A stretch of 33,728 nt of DNA from Bradyrhizobium sp. STM 3809 (GCF_000239795.1 NZ_CAFJ01000082.1:1-33728); one strand, 5' to 3'; shown: positions 8,176-16,225, counted from the first letter of the stretch. The notes: generated from the sequence alone by a model not told the origin. Made by a program: numbers and translations.

Positions 8176-8889
8176 TCAGAGCGAGCGCTGATTGACCCGC
8201 TTCGACAGCTCCGCGGCGCTTTCCTTGCGCTCGGAATAGCGGTCGACGAGGTAGTCCGCGCGGTCGCGCGTCAGCAGCGTGAACTTCACGAGCTCTTCCA
8301 TCACGTCGACGACGCGATCGTAATAGGCCGAGGGCTTCATGCGGTCGTCGTCGTCGAACTCCGCGAAGGCCTTGGGCACCGACGACTGGTTCGGGATGGT
8401 GATCAGGCGCATCCATCGCCCGAGCACGCGCAGCTGATTGACCGCGTTGAACGACTGCGAGCCGCCTGAGACCTGCATCACCGCGAGCGTCTTGCCCTGG
8501 GTCGGCCTGACCGCGCCGAGTGACAGCGGGATCCAGTCGATCTGGGTCTTCATCACCCCGGTCATCGCGCCGTGGCGCTCCGGCGAGCACCACACCATGC
8601 CCTCGCACCAGGTCACGAGCGCGTGCAATTCGTCGACCTTGGGATGATCGGGCCAGGCGTCGTCGACCAGGGGCAGCCCGTGCGGATCGAAGCTCCGCGT
8701 CTCCGCGCCGAAGCGCGTGAGGATGCGCGCGGCTTCCTCGGTGAGCAGCCGGCTGAACGAGCGCTGCCGCAGCGATCCGTAGAGCAGCAGGATGCGGGGC
8801 GGATGAGAGGAGAGCGCAGGCTCCAGCAGCTTGGCGCGATCGATCGGTTGAAAGCAGCCATCGTCCAGCTGCGGCATGTCATCGGGCAA
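8176..8889 (-). CDS. ArsH-like NADPH-dependent FMN reductase
   Basis: A 237-residue flavodoxin-fold oxidoreductase. The FMN phosphate loop is [13 protein letters not shown] (about residues 35-47), and the later block [20 protein letters not shown] is the ArsH/NADPH-dependent FMN reductase signature. ArsH proteins oxidise trivalent organoarsenicals, but many homologues are general flavin or quinone reductases. There are no other ars genes here, so an arsenic role is not supported by context. The longest frame starts at a TTG (8889) with GAGG 7 bases upstream; an ATG four codons in is the alternative. It could be co-transcribed with the small gene upstream on the same strand. Confidence 0.85.
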   Translation of the reverse strand: MPDDMPQLDDGCFQPIDRAKLLEPALSSHPPRILLLYGSLRQRSFSRLLTEEAARILTRFGAETRSFDPHGLPLVDDAWPDHPKVDELHALVTWCEGMVWCSPERHGAMTGVMKTQIDWIPLSLGAVRPTQGKTLAVMQVSGGSQSFNAVNQLRVLGRWMRLITIPNQSSVPKAFAEFDDDDRMKPSAYYDRVVDVMEELVKFTLLTRDRADYLVDRYSERKESAAELSKRVNQRSL

Positions 8890-9128
8890 CGCGGCACCTC
8901 AGAGTGCGATCGGCCTTCGGTGGCCCCTGGTGAGAGCGGGATCCGACCGGCGGCCGTGCGAACGGCTCGGTGCAAACATGGCGGCCCGGATCGGGCCGGT
9001 CAACTCTGGGATCGCTCGCGATTCGACGGACCACAATCGGGGCGCAATCGTGCCACCAGACTGTGCCGCCTGCGGCGATGATCGGATACCGTGCTCGAGA
9101 TCATTGATTTGGGCTGAGAGGGAGCGCG

Positions 9129-9145
9129 GTCTCGCCCTGCGAGAC
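9129..9145 (-). terminator. Weak hairpin after the small exported protein gene
   Basis: A perfect 7-base-pair stem (9129-9135 with 9139-9145) with a 3-base loop, 38 bases past the stop on the minus strand. There is no T run. The rest of the gap 8890-9182 shows nothing I can name. Confidence 0.25.
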
Positions 9146-9182
9146 GCGCGCTGCCCATCGCGTCGTGAGATGATCGCGTCGC

Positions 9183-9455
9183 TTAGTTGCGGACGCTGCC
9201 GACGGTGGTCGGGGTCACCAGCGCGGCGCTGCGGCGGTGGTGGGTGAGCACGGCGAGCTGGTGCGGCGAAGCGGTGCTGTCGGCATTGATCGCGACGGTC
9301 TGCTCGGCAGCCGACGAGGCGCCGACGACGGAGAGCTGGTGCGGGGTCGCCGGCAGCGCGCCGACTTCGTAGCTCGGCAGCTCGCCGGCCGCAGCAGCGC
9401 CGGTCAGCAGCGCGAGAGCAACGAGAGAGCCGGGAATGATGTGCTTGATGGTCAT
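9183..9455 (-). CDS. Small exported protein with duplicated PHQL motif, unknown function
   Basis: A 90-residue protein I do not recognise. The start chosen (9455) has AAGGA 6 bases upstream and gives a clean signal peptide (MTIKHIIPGSLVALALLTGAAAAG, cut near residue 22). The frame is open to 9566, but that extension would hide the signal peptide. The mature part of about 68 residues holds two copies of a short unit: PATPHQLSVVGASS and TASPHQLAVLTHH, spaced by about 30 residues, each T/S-P-H-Q-L followed by two small hydrophobics. It contains no Cys. It probably acts in the periplasm or outside the cell. A good promoter lies upstream, which supports it being real. Confidence 0.65.
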   Translation of the reverse strand: MTIKHIIPGSLVALALLTGAAAAGELPSYEVGALPATPHQLSVVGASSAAEQTVAINADSTASPHQLAVLTHHRRSAALVTPTTVGSVRN

Positions 9456-9537
9456 CGGAGGTCCTTCTGTGACGATGATCGATTGCATCATTTGCAACCG
9501 CGTTTCGTGACCTTGGACGCTCCCCCGAATGAGGAGG

Positions 9538-9566
9538 TTCATATGCGATGCAGCATGATTTGGCAA
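9538..9566 (-). promoter_or_regulatory. Sigma-70-like promoter of the small exported protein gene
   Basis: Read on the minus strand, TTGCCA (9566-9561) and TATGAA (9543-9538) are exactly 17 bases apart, giving a leader of about 75 bases before ATG 9455. Confidence 0.5.
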
Positions 9567-9904
9567 TTCATCGATTTGTGACGCGGTTAAGATGGCAGAG
9601 TCGTACCTGCCTTGATGCGGCGAGCGAATGATCCGATTGGCGATCCGGAATGCGATTGGAATGGAGTTGCGCGGGAGCGCGCGGGATTGAAATAAATGCC
9701 TGAACGGCGGCCATCTGACGAAAGAGCGCGCGGCATCGCCTGACGAATCTCGCTTGCATTTGCGATCGCAACACGAGGTTCAATTGCGAACGTTCAGCAT
9801 TCGCCAAAGTTTTAGCTAAACGTCACAGATGGGCGCAGTGCGGCTCGTCGTTCGCAGTCGTGTGACGTAACTCGGTGCGCGGGAATGCAAGGGTATGCGC
9901 TCCG

Positions 9905-10024
9905 CCGTCAATGCGAGGAGCCAACGGGTCCGCGCGAAGCGCGGCCCGATGACAGGCTTCGCGACGGAGCAATCCAGAGTCTCGCGCGCGGCCCTGGATT
10001 GCTTCGCTTCGCTCGCAATGACGA
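9905..10024. repeat. GCAATCCAG-type palindromic element, copy 1
   Basis: About 120 bases with complementary ends (GTCAATGCGAG at 9907-9917, CTCGCAATGAC at 10012-10022, one mismatch) and internal AATCCAG / CTGGATT arms. The right half, CTGGATTGCTTCGCT then CTCGCAATGACG, is repeated at 26357-26385. Confidence 0.7.
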
Positions 10025-10041
10025 CGGAGCTGCTCATGACT

Positions 10042-10200
10042 GCGCCCTCTCGCCTTGTGGGAGAGGGCACGTAGGACCGGTCTGCAAACTCGGTTGGGTG
10101 AGGGATATCTCTCCGCAGAACGATCGCGGAGAGATACGCCTCACCCGCGCCAACGCGTGGATAGGCCGGCGATGCCCTCTCCCGCAAGGGGAGAGGGCGC
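10042..10200. repeat. GCGCCCTCTC-type palindromic element
   Basis: A 159-bp element with perfect 10-base inverted ends, GCGCCCTCTC (10042-10051) and GAGAGGGCGC (10191-10200), and a central pair of complementary TCTCTCCGC / GCGGAGAGA arms. It can form one long imperfect hairpin. Confidence 0.7.
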
Positions 10201-10230
10201 TGTATCGCGCAGCGAGCAATCAGATGCGGA

Positions 10231-10370
10231 GGGTGGGCACAGGCGCACCGACGCGCGATGTCGAGGACTCTGCTCGAGCGCGCGCCGTACCTCGCCGCTG
10301 CGTCTGTGTGTGTGGACGGACGGTGGGCACGCAACCGCCCTTTCGGGCGGTTGCTTTGCCCACCCTACGG
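10231..10370. repeat. GTGGGCA-type intergenic element, copy 2
   Basis: Starts with GGGTGGGCAC and ends with TGCCCACCCTACGG. The 50-base right part (10321-10370) nearly matches 7841-7890 and includes a hairpin AACCGCCC/GGGCGGTT (10333-10352) that is more perfect than in copy 1. It lies just downstream of serB and may help end that transcript. Confidence 0.65.
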
Positions 10371-10388
10371 CCGAGCAATCGGGGCCTG

Positions 10389-11279
<891 letters not shown>

Positions 11280-11282
11280 CAG

Positions 11283-12209
11283 GTGACTTCGCTAAGCGAC
11301 AACAAAGCGGTGCTTATCGCAGGGCCGACCGCCAGCGGCAAGTCGGCGCTGGCGCTGGAACTTGCGCAAAAAGCGGGCGGGGTCATCATCAACACCGACT
11401 CGATGCAAGTCTACCACGATCTCCGGGTGCTGACGGCGCGGCCGACCGCCGAGGAGGAGGCATTGGCGCCGCATCGGCTCTACGGCCATGTCGATGCCGC
11501 CGTGAACTACTCGGCAGGCCATTTTGTCCGTGATGCGGCTCACGTTCTCGACGATGTCAGGCACCAGGGAAGGCTGCCGGTCTTCATCGGCGGCACCGGG
11601 CTGTACTTCAAGGCGCTGACGCGGGGGCTGTCGGCGGTGCCGCCGGTGCCGGACGCCATTCGCGAGGCGGTGCGGGAGAGGCTCGATCGCGAGGGTGTGG
11701 AGGCCCTGCATGCCGAGCTGGCGCGGCGCGATGCCGCGGCGGCGGCGCGGCTGAACGTTAGGGACCGCACCCGCATCGCCCGGGCGCTGGAGGTGATCGA
11801 GGCCACCGGTCGGCCATTGGCCGACTGGCATGCCGAGACCACGCCGCCGCTGCTGCCGGCGGGCACCACCCGGGCGCTGTTCATCGCGCCGGAGCGCGAT
11901 GCGCTGTATGCCAGGATCGATGCGCGATTCGAGGTGATGCTGCAGGCCGGCGCGCTGGACGAGGTCGAGCGGCTCGCCGCGCGCGGGCTGGACCCGCTGC
12001 TGCCGGCGATGAAGGCGCATGGCGTGCCGGCGCTGATCCGCTATCTCCGCGGCGAGATCTCGCGGGAGGAGGCGGCCAGCATCGGCAAGGCCGACACCCG
12101 CCATTATGCCAAGCGGCAGTTCACCTGGTTTCGGCATCAACTGCCGGAGTTCGAATGGATGACGCCGGAGGCGGCGAAGGGGTGGGTGGCGGCATCGAAG
12201 GAGATTTGA
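11283..12209 (+). CDS. miaA: tRNA dimethylallyltransferase
   Basis: Adds a dimethylallyl group to A37 of tRNAs that read UNN codons. 308 residues from a GTG start. Motifs: P-loop GPTASGKS (14-21), catalytic Asp39 in DSMQVY, the GGTGLY block (103-108), [19 protein letters not shown], and the C-terminal [13 protein letters not shown] tRNA-binding region. The frame is open upstream to 10776, but that part is antisense to serB and has no MiaA similarity; GTG 11283 places the P-loop at the usual distance. Its stop overlaps the operator-like palindrome of the next operon. Confidence 0.95.
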   Translation: MTSLSDNKAVLIAGPTASGKSALALELAQKAGGVIINTDSMQVYHDLRVLTARPTAEEEALAPHRLYGHVDAAVNYSAGHFVRDAAHVLDDVRHQGRLPVFIGGTGLYFKALTRGLSAVPPVPDAIREAVRERLDREGVEALHAELARRDAAAAARLNVRDRTRIARALEVIEATGRPLADWHAETTPPLLPAGTTRALFIAPERDALYARIDARFEVMLQAGALDEVERLAARGLDPLLPAMKAHGVPALIRYLRGEISREEAASIGKADTRHYAKRQFTWFRHQLPEFEWMTPEAAKGWVAASKEI

Positions 12210-12222
12210 TATCGTGATATCA
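12207..12222 (+). promoter_or_regulatory. Operator-like palindrome of the toxin-antitoxin operon
   Basis: TGATATC-GT-GATATCA, two perfect 7-base arms around a 2-base centre, ending 17 bases before the antitoxin start. FitA/VapB antitoxins autoregulate by binding such inverted repeats. The left arm begins inside the miaA stop codon. The role is inferred from position and symmetry. Confidence 0.6.
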
Positions 12223-12239
12223 GATCCATGGAGGCGCCG

Positions 12240-12497
12240 ATGGCTGACATCCTGATCCGCAAGGTGGACGACACGACCAAAGAATTGCTGCGGCTTCGCG
12301 CCCAACGACGTGGCAAGAGCTTGGAGGCCGATCTCAGGGAGACATTGGAGAAGCTCGCCCGCGAAGAGGCGGAGTCGCCCGACGATGTCGAGCCTTTCGG
12401 GAGTTGGCTGGTCGCCATCTCACGGCCTGGTGTCGATCTGGACGACGTGCTCGAGGAGTTGCGCTCAGCCCCGATTCGACCGGCTCCGCTGGAATGA
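12240..12497 (+). CDS. FitA/VapB-type antitoxin, ribbon-helix-helix
   Basis: 85 residues. The start at 12240 is preceded by GGAGG with 5-base spacing; an in-frame ATG at 12228 would add four residues and lacks such a site. Residues 1-40 (MADILIRKVDDTTKELLRLR, then RGKSLEADLRETLEKLA) fit the ribbon-helix-helix DNA-binding fold of FitA-like antitoxins. The C-terminal half (SWLVAISRPGVDLDDVLEEL) should wrap the toxin. Its stop overlaps the toxin start (ATGA), the usual coupling in these pairs. It should repress its own operon through the palindrome at 12207-12222. Confidence 0.88.
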   Translation: MADILIRKVDDTTKELLRLRAQRRGKSLEADLRETLEKLAREEAESPDDVEPFGSWLVAISRPGVDLDDVLEELRSAPIRPAPLE

Positions 12498-12922
12498 TCC
12501 TGCTCGATACGAATGTGATCTCCGAAGCGCTGAAGCCGGCGCCGTCTGCGAAGGTCGTCAATTGGCTCGACGCGAATTTTGCCGGCAGCGCGATATCGAG
12601 CATCACGATCTTTGAACTCGGTGCCGGGATTGGGATGCTCCCTGCCGGCAAGCGCAAGGTTGCGCTTGAGAACGCCGTCGCAAGACTTGTCCGGCGATTT
12701 GGGGCGCGGGTCTATCCGTTCGATGCCGGTGCGGCGCAAGCGGCTGCGCAACTGCTCGGTCGAGCGCGAGCGCGGGGACGGGCCCTGCAACAGGTCCCTC
12801 ACAAGCTCGCGGACCTTCAGATCGCAGGCATCGCATCCGCCTATGGTCTGGAGCTCGCAACGCGAAACATCGGCGATTTCGCCGGGCTCGGACTTTCGCT
12901 CATCAACCCCTGGGATATCTAA
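12494..12922 (+). CDS. FitB/VapC-type PIN-domain toxin RNase
   Basis: A 142-residue PIN domain, predicted Mg-dependent ribonuclease. It has the four acidic residues: Asp5 in MILLDTNVISE, Glu41 in ITIFELGAG, Asp107 in LADLQIAGIA and Asp128 in TRNIGDFAGLG. The end INPWDI matches the FitB branch (typically INPW). All catalytic residues are present, so it should be active and neutralised by the antitoxin whose gene it overlaps. RNA target unknown. Codon use is a little less GC-biased than in neighbours (for example gcgatatcgagc, cgatctttgaa), consistent with a mobile module, though this is an impression and not a measurement. Confidence 0.9.
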   Translation: MILLDTNVISEALKPAPSAKVVNWLDANFAGSAISSITIFELGAGIGMLPAGKRKVALENAVARLVRRFGARVYPFDAGAAQAAAQLLGRARARGRALQQVPHKLADLQIAGIASAYGLELATRNIGDFAGLGLSLINPWDI

Positions 12923-13027
12923 CTCGGGGGGGATGGGCGTTCATGGCTGCAGCGCCCAAATTACCGCTCGCCGAACGGAAAATTCCGCGTTAGGATCGTA
13001 AAATCGCGCAAACGAGACGGCTTTGCC

Positions 13028-13055
13028 TTGACATCGGGGCAACCCTGGCTATGGT
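13028..13055 (+). promoter_or_regulatory. Promoter of the ilvB leader transcript
   Basis: Consensus TTGACA (13028-13033), 16-base spacer, TATGGT (13050-13055). Transcription would begin near 13062, about 26 bases before the leader peptide. An inverted CGGAA/TTCCG pair at 12976-12987 lies upstream and could bind a regulator. Confidence 0.65.
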
Positions 13056-13087
13056 TCGCGCAACCTTTGGGAAGCCAGATCGCCGTC

Positions 13088-13153
13088 ATGCGCAATTTTG
13101 TTGCCATTCTTCTTATCGTAGTCGTACCCAGGCGCATCGCCGGGGATGGCTAG
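13088..13153 (+). CDS. ilvB leader peptide (attenuator control peptide)
   Basis: A 21-residue open frame, MRNFVAILLIVVVPRRIAGD plus a final Gly, ending in TAG. Residues 5-13 are Val-Ala-Ile-Leu-Leu-Ile-Val-Val-Val: eight of nine are the three branched-chain amino acids that the downstream enzyme helps make. It starts about 26 bases after the predicted transcription start and ends 28 bases before an intrinsic terminator, exactly the layout of transcription attenuation. A weak GGAAG lies 13 bases upstream. Ribosome stalling at these codons when charged tRNAs are scarce should prevent the terminator from forming. The peptide itself probably has no other role. Confidence 0.85.
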   Translation: MRNFVAILLIVVVPRRIAGDG

Positions 13154-13180
13154 CGGCCATCCAAAATCCGAGCGGTGCGC
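13132..13180 (+). promoter_or_regulatory. Alternative RNA stems of the ilvB attenuator
   Basis: Two nested stems: an outer 9-pair stem 13132-13140 with 13172-13180 (one G-U) and an inner perfect 7-pair stem 13144-13150 with 13156-13162 looping over the leader stop codon. A rival pairing, 13144-13151 with 13183-13190 (one mismatch, one G-U), would consume the left arm of the terminator and is my candidate antiterminator. The pairings were found by eye without energies. Confidence 0.5.
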
Positions 13181-13203
13181 AGGGCCTTCCAGGGCCCTTT
13201 TTT
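13181..13203 (+). terminator. ilvB attenuator terminator
   Basis: AGGGCC (13181-13186) pairs perfectly with GGCCCT (13193-13198) around a 6-base loop and runs straight into six T residues (13198-13203). It is a canonical intrinsic terminator placed between the leader peptide and ilvB, 84 bases before the ilvB start. Confidence 0.85.
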
Positions 13204-13287
13204 ATTGCCCGAACCGACCCCGACCGAGACGACCCGAACCGACCGACCCAACGACCAGCCGCTGAGACCAGCGATCCGGAGCCCGCC

Positions 13288-15057
13288 ATGACCGACAAGA
13301 GCCACGATCCGAACCAGATGACCGGCGCCGCGATGATCGTCCGCGCGCTCATCGACCACGGCGTGCAGCACATCTTCGGCTATCCCGGCGGCGCGGTGCT
13401 TCCGATCTATGACGAGATCTTCCAGCAGAGCGAGGTCGAGCACATCCTGGTCCGCCACGAGCAGGGCGCCGGCCACGCCGCCGAAGGCTATGCGCGCTCG
13501 ACCGGCAAGCCGGGCGTCGTGCTGGTGACCTCGGGCCCCGGCGCCACCAACATGGTGACGCCGCTGGCGGACGCGATGATGGATTCGATCCCGCTGGTCT
13601 GCATCACCGGCCAGGTGCCGACGCATCTGATCGGCAATGACGCGTTCCAGGAGTGCGACACCGTCGGCATCACCCGGCCCTGCACCAAGCACAATTGGCT
13701 GGTCCGCAACGTCAACGACCTCGCCAAGGTGCTGCACGAGGCGTTCTATGTCGCGACATCAGGCCGTCCCGGCCCTGTCGTCGTCGACGTGCCGAAGGAC
13801 GTGCAGTTCGCCACCGGCACCTATCATCCGCCGCGCAAGTCCGACGTCCACGTCTCCTACGCCCCGCGCGTCAAGGGCGACGCGATGCAGATCCGGAAAG
13901 CCGTGGCGCTGTTGGCCTCGGCCAAGCGGCCGGTGATCTATTCCGGCGGCGGCGTCATCAATTCGGGCACCGAAGCGTCGCGGCTGCTGCGCGAGCTGGT
14001 CGAGGTCACCGGCTTTCCGATCACCTCGACCCTGATGGGGCTGGGCGCCTATCCGGCGTCGGGCACCAACTGGCTGGGCATGCTCGGCATGCACGGCACC
14101 TACGAGGCCAACATGACGATGCATGATTGCGACGTCATGCTGTGCGTCGGCGCGCGCTTCGACGACCGCATCACCGGCCGCACCGATGCGTTCTCGCCGA
14201 ACTCGAAGAAGATCCACATCGACATCGACCCGTCCTCGATCAACAAGAACATTCGCGTCGACGTGCCGATCCTGGGCGATTGCGGCGACGTGCTCGCCGA
14301 CATCCTGCAGGTGTTCAAGGCCGAGGCGAAGAAGCCGGACATCAAGGCGTGGTGGCAGCAGATCGCCACCTGGCGGGCGCGCAACTCGCTGGCCTACAAG
14401 CCGAACCGCGACGTCATCATGCCGCAATATGCGATCCAGCGGCTGTTCGAGCTGACGCGCGGCCGCGACACCTACATCACCACCGAGGTCGGCCAGCACC
14501 AGATGTGGGCGGCGCAGTTCTACGGCTTCGAGGAGCCGCACCGCTGGATGACCTCGGGCGGCCTCGGCACCATGGGCTACGGCCTGCCGGCGGCGATCGG
14601 CGTGCAGGTCGCGCATCCCGACAGCCTGGTCATCGACATCGGCGGCGACGCCTCGGTGCAGATGACGATGCAGGAGATGTCGACCGCCGTGCAGTACGAG
14701 CTGCCGGTCAAGATCTTCATCCTCAACAACCAGTACATGGGCATGGTGCGGCAGTGGCAGCAGCTGCTGCACGGCAACCGGCTGTCGCATTCCTATTCGG
14801 AGGCGCTGCCGGACTTCGTCAAGCTCGCCGAAGCCTATGGCGGCGTCGGCCTGCAGGTGAGCAAGCCCGGCGATCTCGACGGCGCCATCAAGGAGATGAT
14901 CTCGGTCAGGAAGCCGGTGCTGTTCGATTGCCGCGTCGCGGCGCTCGAAAACTGCTTCCCGATGATCCCGTCGGGCAAGGCGCATAACGAGATGATCCTG
15001 CCGGCGGAAGCGAGCGATTCCGCCGCGGCGTTCGCCGGCGGCAAGGCGCTGGTGTGA
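13288..15057 (+). CDS. ilvB: Acetohydroxyacid synthase, large (catalytic) subunit
   Basis: Thiamine-diphosphate enzyme condensing pyruvate with pyruvate or 2-oxobutyrate, the first common step to valine, leucine and isoleucine. 589 residues. Motifs: GYPGGAVLPIYDE (31-43), catalytic Glu58 in RHEQGAGHAAEGYAR, the FAD-binding centre (GVINSGTEASR onward), and the TPP/Mg motif GGDASVQMTMQEM (GD at about 453) ending in LNNQYMGMVRQWQ. The start at ATG 13288 gives the usual family N-terminus (MTGAAMIVRAL at 11). The frame is open back to 13051, but that runs through the attenuator and is rejected. Controlled by the leader attenuator. Confidence 0.97.
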   Translation: MTDKSHDPNQMTGAAMIVRALIDHGVQHIFGYPGGAVLPIYDEIFQQSEVEHILVRHEQGAGHAAEGYARSTGKPGVVLVTSGPGATNMVTPLADAMMDSIPLVCITGQVPTHLIGNDAFQECDTVGITRPCTKHNWLVRNVNDLAKVLHEAFYVATSGRPGPVVVDVPKDVQFATGTYHPPRKSDVHVSYAPRVKGDAMQIRKAVALLASAKRPVIYSGGGVINSGTEASRLLRELVEVTGFPITSTLMGLGAYPASGTNWLGMLGMHGTYEANMTMHDCDVMLCVGARFDDRITGRTDAFSPNSKKIHIDIDPSSINKNIRVDVPILGDCGDVLADILQVFKAEAKKPDIKAWWQQIATWRARNSLAYKPNRDVIMPQYAIQRLFELTRGRDTYITTEVGQHQMWAAQFYGFEEPHRWMTSGGLGTMGYGLPAAIGVQVAHPDSLVIDIGGDASVQMTMQEMSTAVQYELPVKIFILNNQYMGMVRQWQQLLHGNRLSHSYSEALPDFVKLAEAYGGVGLQVSKPGDLDGAIKEMISVRKPVLFDCRVAALENCFPMIPSGKAHNEMILPAEASDSAAAFAGGKALV

Positions 15058-15095
15058 GTCTGTCTCGTGAGCATGGCGCCCACTCCAAACTCCAC

Positions 15096-15195
15096 TGTCA
15101 TCGCCCGGCTTGACCGGGCGATCCAGTACGCCGCGGCCGTGGTGGGTCCCACGACCGCAGCGGCGTACCGGATGCCCGCCTTCGCGGGCATGACA
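15096..15195. repeat. TGTCATCGCCCGG-type palindromic element
   Basis: About 100 bases in the ilvB-dehydratase gap. Ends TGTCAT (15096-15101) and ATGACA (15190-15195) are complementary, each next to its own short hairpin, and a perfect internal pair GTACGCCGC / GCGGCGTAC lies at 15126-15134 and 15160-15168. Confidence 0.65.
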
Positions 15196-15215
15196 GCTGT
15201 TATGAGGAGGCGGCT

Positions 15216-16196
15216 GTGTTCACACTAGCCGAGCTGGAGCAAGCTCATGCCATCGTCGGCACGGCCGTGCCGCCGACGCCTGCGCATGCCTGGCCGTTGC
15301 TGGCGCAGCGGCTGGGGACCCACGTCGTCGTCAAGCACGAGAACCACACGCCGGCCGGCGCCTTCAAGGTGCGCGGCGGGCTCGTCTATGTCGACAACCT
15401 CAAGCGCACGCAGCCTGATATCCGCGGGCTGATCACCGCGACGCGCGGCAATCACGGCCAGAGCGTCGCCTTCGCCGGCCGCCGCAACGGGCTGCCGGTG
15501 ACGATCTACGTGCCCAGGGGCAACTCGGTCGAGAAGAACCGCGCGATGGCGGCATTCGGCGCCGAGCTGATCGAGCACGGCAGCGACTTCCAGGAGGCGC
15601 GCGAAGAGGCGATCCGCCACGCCGCGCGCGAGTCCTTGCAGATGGTGCCGTCGTTCCATCCCGACCTGGTGCGCGGCGTCGCCACCTATGCGCTGGAGCT
15701 GTTGCGGAGTGCTCCCGACCTCGACGTGCTCTACGTCTCGATTGGGCAGGGCTCCGGCATCTGCGGCTGCATTCTCGCGCGCGACCTGCTCGGGCTGAAG
15801 ACCGAGATCGTCGGCGTGCAGTCGACCGGCGCGCCGTCCTACGCGCTGTCGTTCGCGGCGCGCACCGTGGTCACCACCAACAGCGCCGACACCCATGCCG
15901 ACGGCCTCGCCACGCGCAGCCCCGATGCGGATGCGCTCGCGATCATCCTGAAGGGGGCCTCGCGCATCGTGCAGGTCAGCGACGCCGAGATCGCCGAGGC
16001 CATCCGCATCTTTTGGACCGATACTCACAATGTCGCCGAGGGCGCCGGCGCGGCCTCGCTCGCCGCCGCGTTGCAGGAGAAGCCCAAGCTGGCCGGCAAG
16101 CGTGTCGGCCTGGTGCTGACCGGCGGCAACATCGATCTCGATCTGTTCAGGCGCTGGGTGATGCCGGCCGCGCAAGAGATGGCGGGGGTGTCATGA
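15216..16196 (+). CDS. Threonine dehydratase-like PLP enzyme (fold type II)
   Basis: 326 residues from a GTG start with AGGAGG 6 bases upstream. Family marks: PLP lysine Lys51 in PAGAFKVRGG, the substrate loop TRGNHGQS (76-83), and C-terminal TGGNID (302-307). The phosphate-binding loop reads IGQGSGICG (176-184) in place of the usual GGGGL type, so it is a divergent branch. There is no C-terminal ACT domain, unlike feedback-controlled IlvA. It could make 2-oxobutyrate from threonine for the acetohydroxyacid synthase whose two subunit genes flank it; related enzymes acting on serine, hydroxyaspartate or hydroxyectoine intermediates are alternatives. Family secure, substrate uncertain. Confidence 0.8.
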   Translation: MFTLAELEQAHAIVGTAVPPTPAHAWPLLAQRLGTHVVVKHENHTPAGAFKVRGGLVYVDNLKRTQPDIRGLITATRGNHGQSVAFAGRRNGLPVTIYVPRGNSVEKNRAMAAFGAELIEHGSDFQEAREEAIRHAARESLQMVPSFHPDLVRGVATYALELLRSAPDLDVLYVSIGQGSGICGCILARDLLGLKTEIVGVQSTGAPSYALSFAARTVVTTNSADTHADGLATRSPDADALAIILKGASRIVQVSDAEIAEAIRIFWTDTHNVAEGAGAASLAAALQEKPKLAGKRVGLVLTGGNIDLDLFRRWVMPAAQEMAGVS

Positions 16197-16225
16197 TGCA
16201 CACTCCGCTCACCACACACACCGCC

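Larger units (their letters stand above)
9567..10388. other. 822-base non-coding stretch, three repeat elements
   Basis: No gene is supported between the small exported protein promoter and the serB stop. The first part (9567-9890) is richer in A/T and carries the perfect palindromes TTGCGATCGCAA (9760-9771) and TTTAGCTAAA (9811-9820). The remainder is three different palindromic elements placed end to end, listed separately. Confidence 0.7.

Noticed and set aside
9760..9771. TTGCGATCGCAA palindrome as an origin or HIP1-like site
   Set aside because: A single 12-base palindrome without further copies, DnaA boxes or A/T-rich unwinding region; probably chance or an isolated protein site.
9568..9807. 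79-codon minus-strand frame in the A/T-richer gap
   Set aside because: It starts at TTG without ribosome site and the composition does not look like a protein of this genome; its end also runs next to the promoter of the small exported protein gene.
9905..10370. CRISPR array
   Set aside because: The repeats here are different palindromic elements of 120-160 bases, not evenly spaced short direct repeats, and no cas genes are nearby.
13051..13287. N-terminal extension of IlvB (frame open to 13051)
   Set aside because: It would be translated through the promoter -10 box, the leader peptide and the terminator in another frame, and has no resemblance to acetohydroxyacid synthase. The family N-terminus fits ATG 13288.
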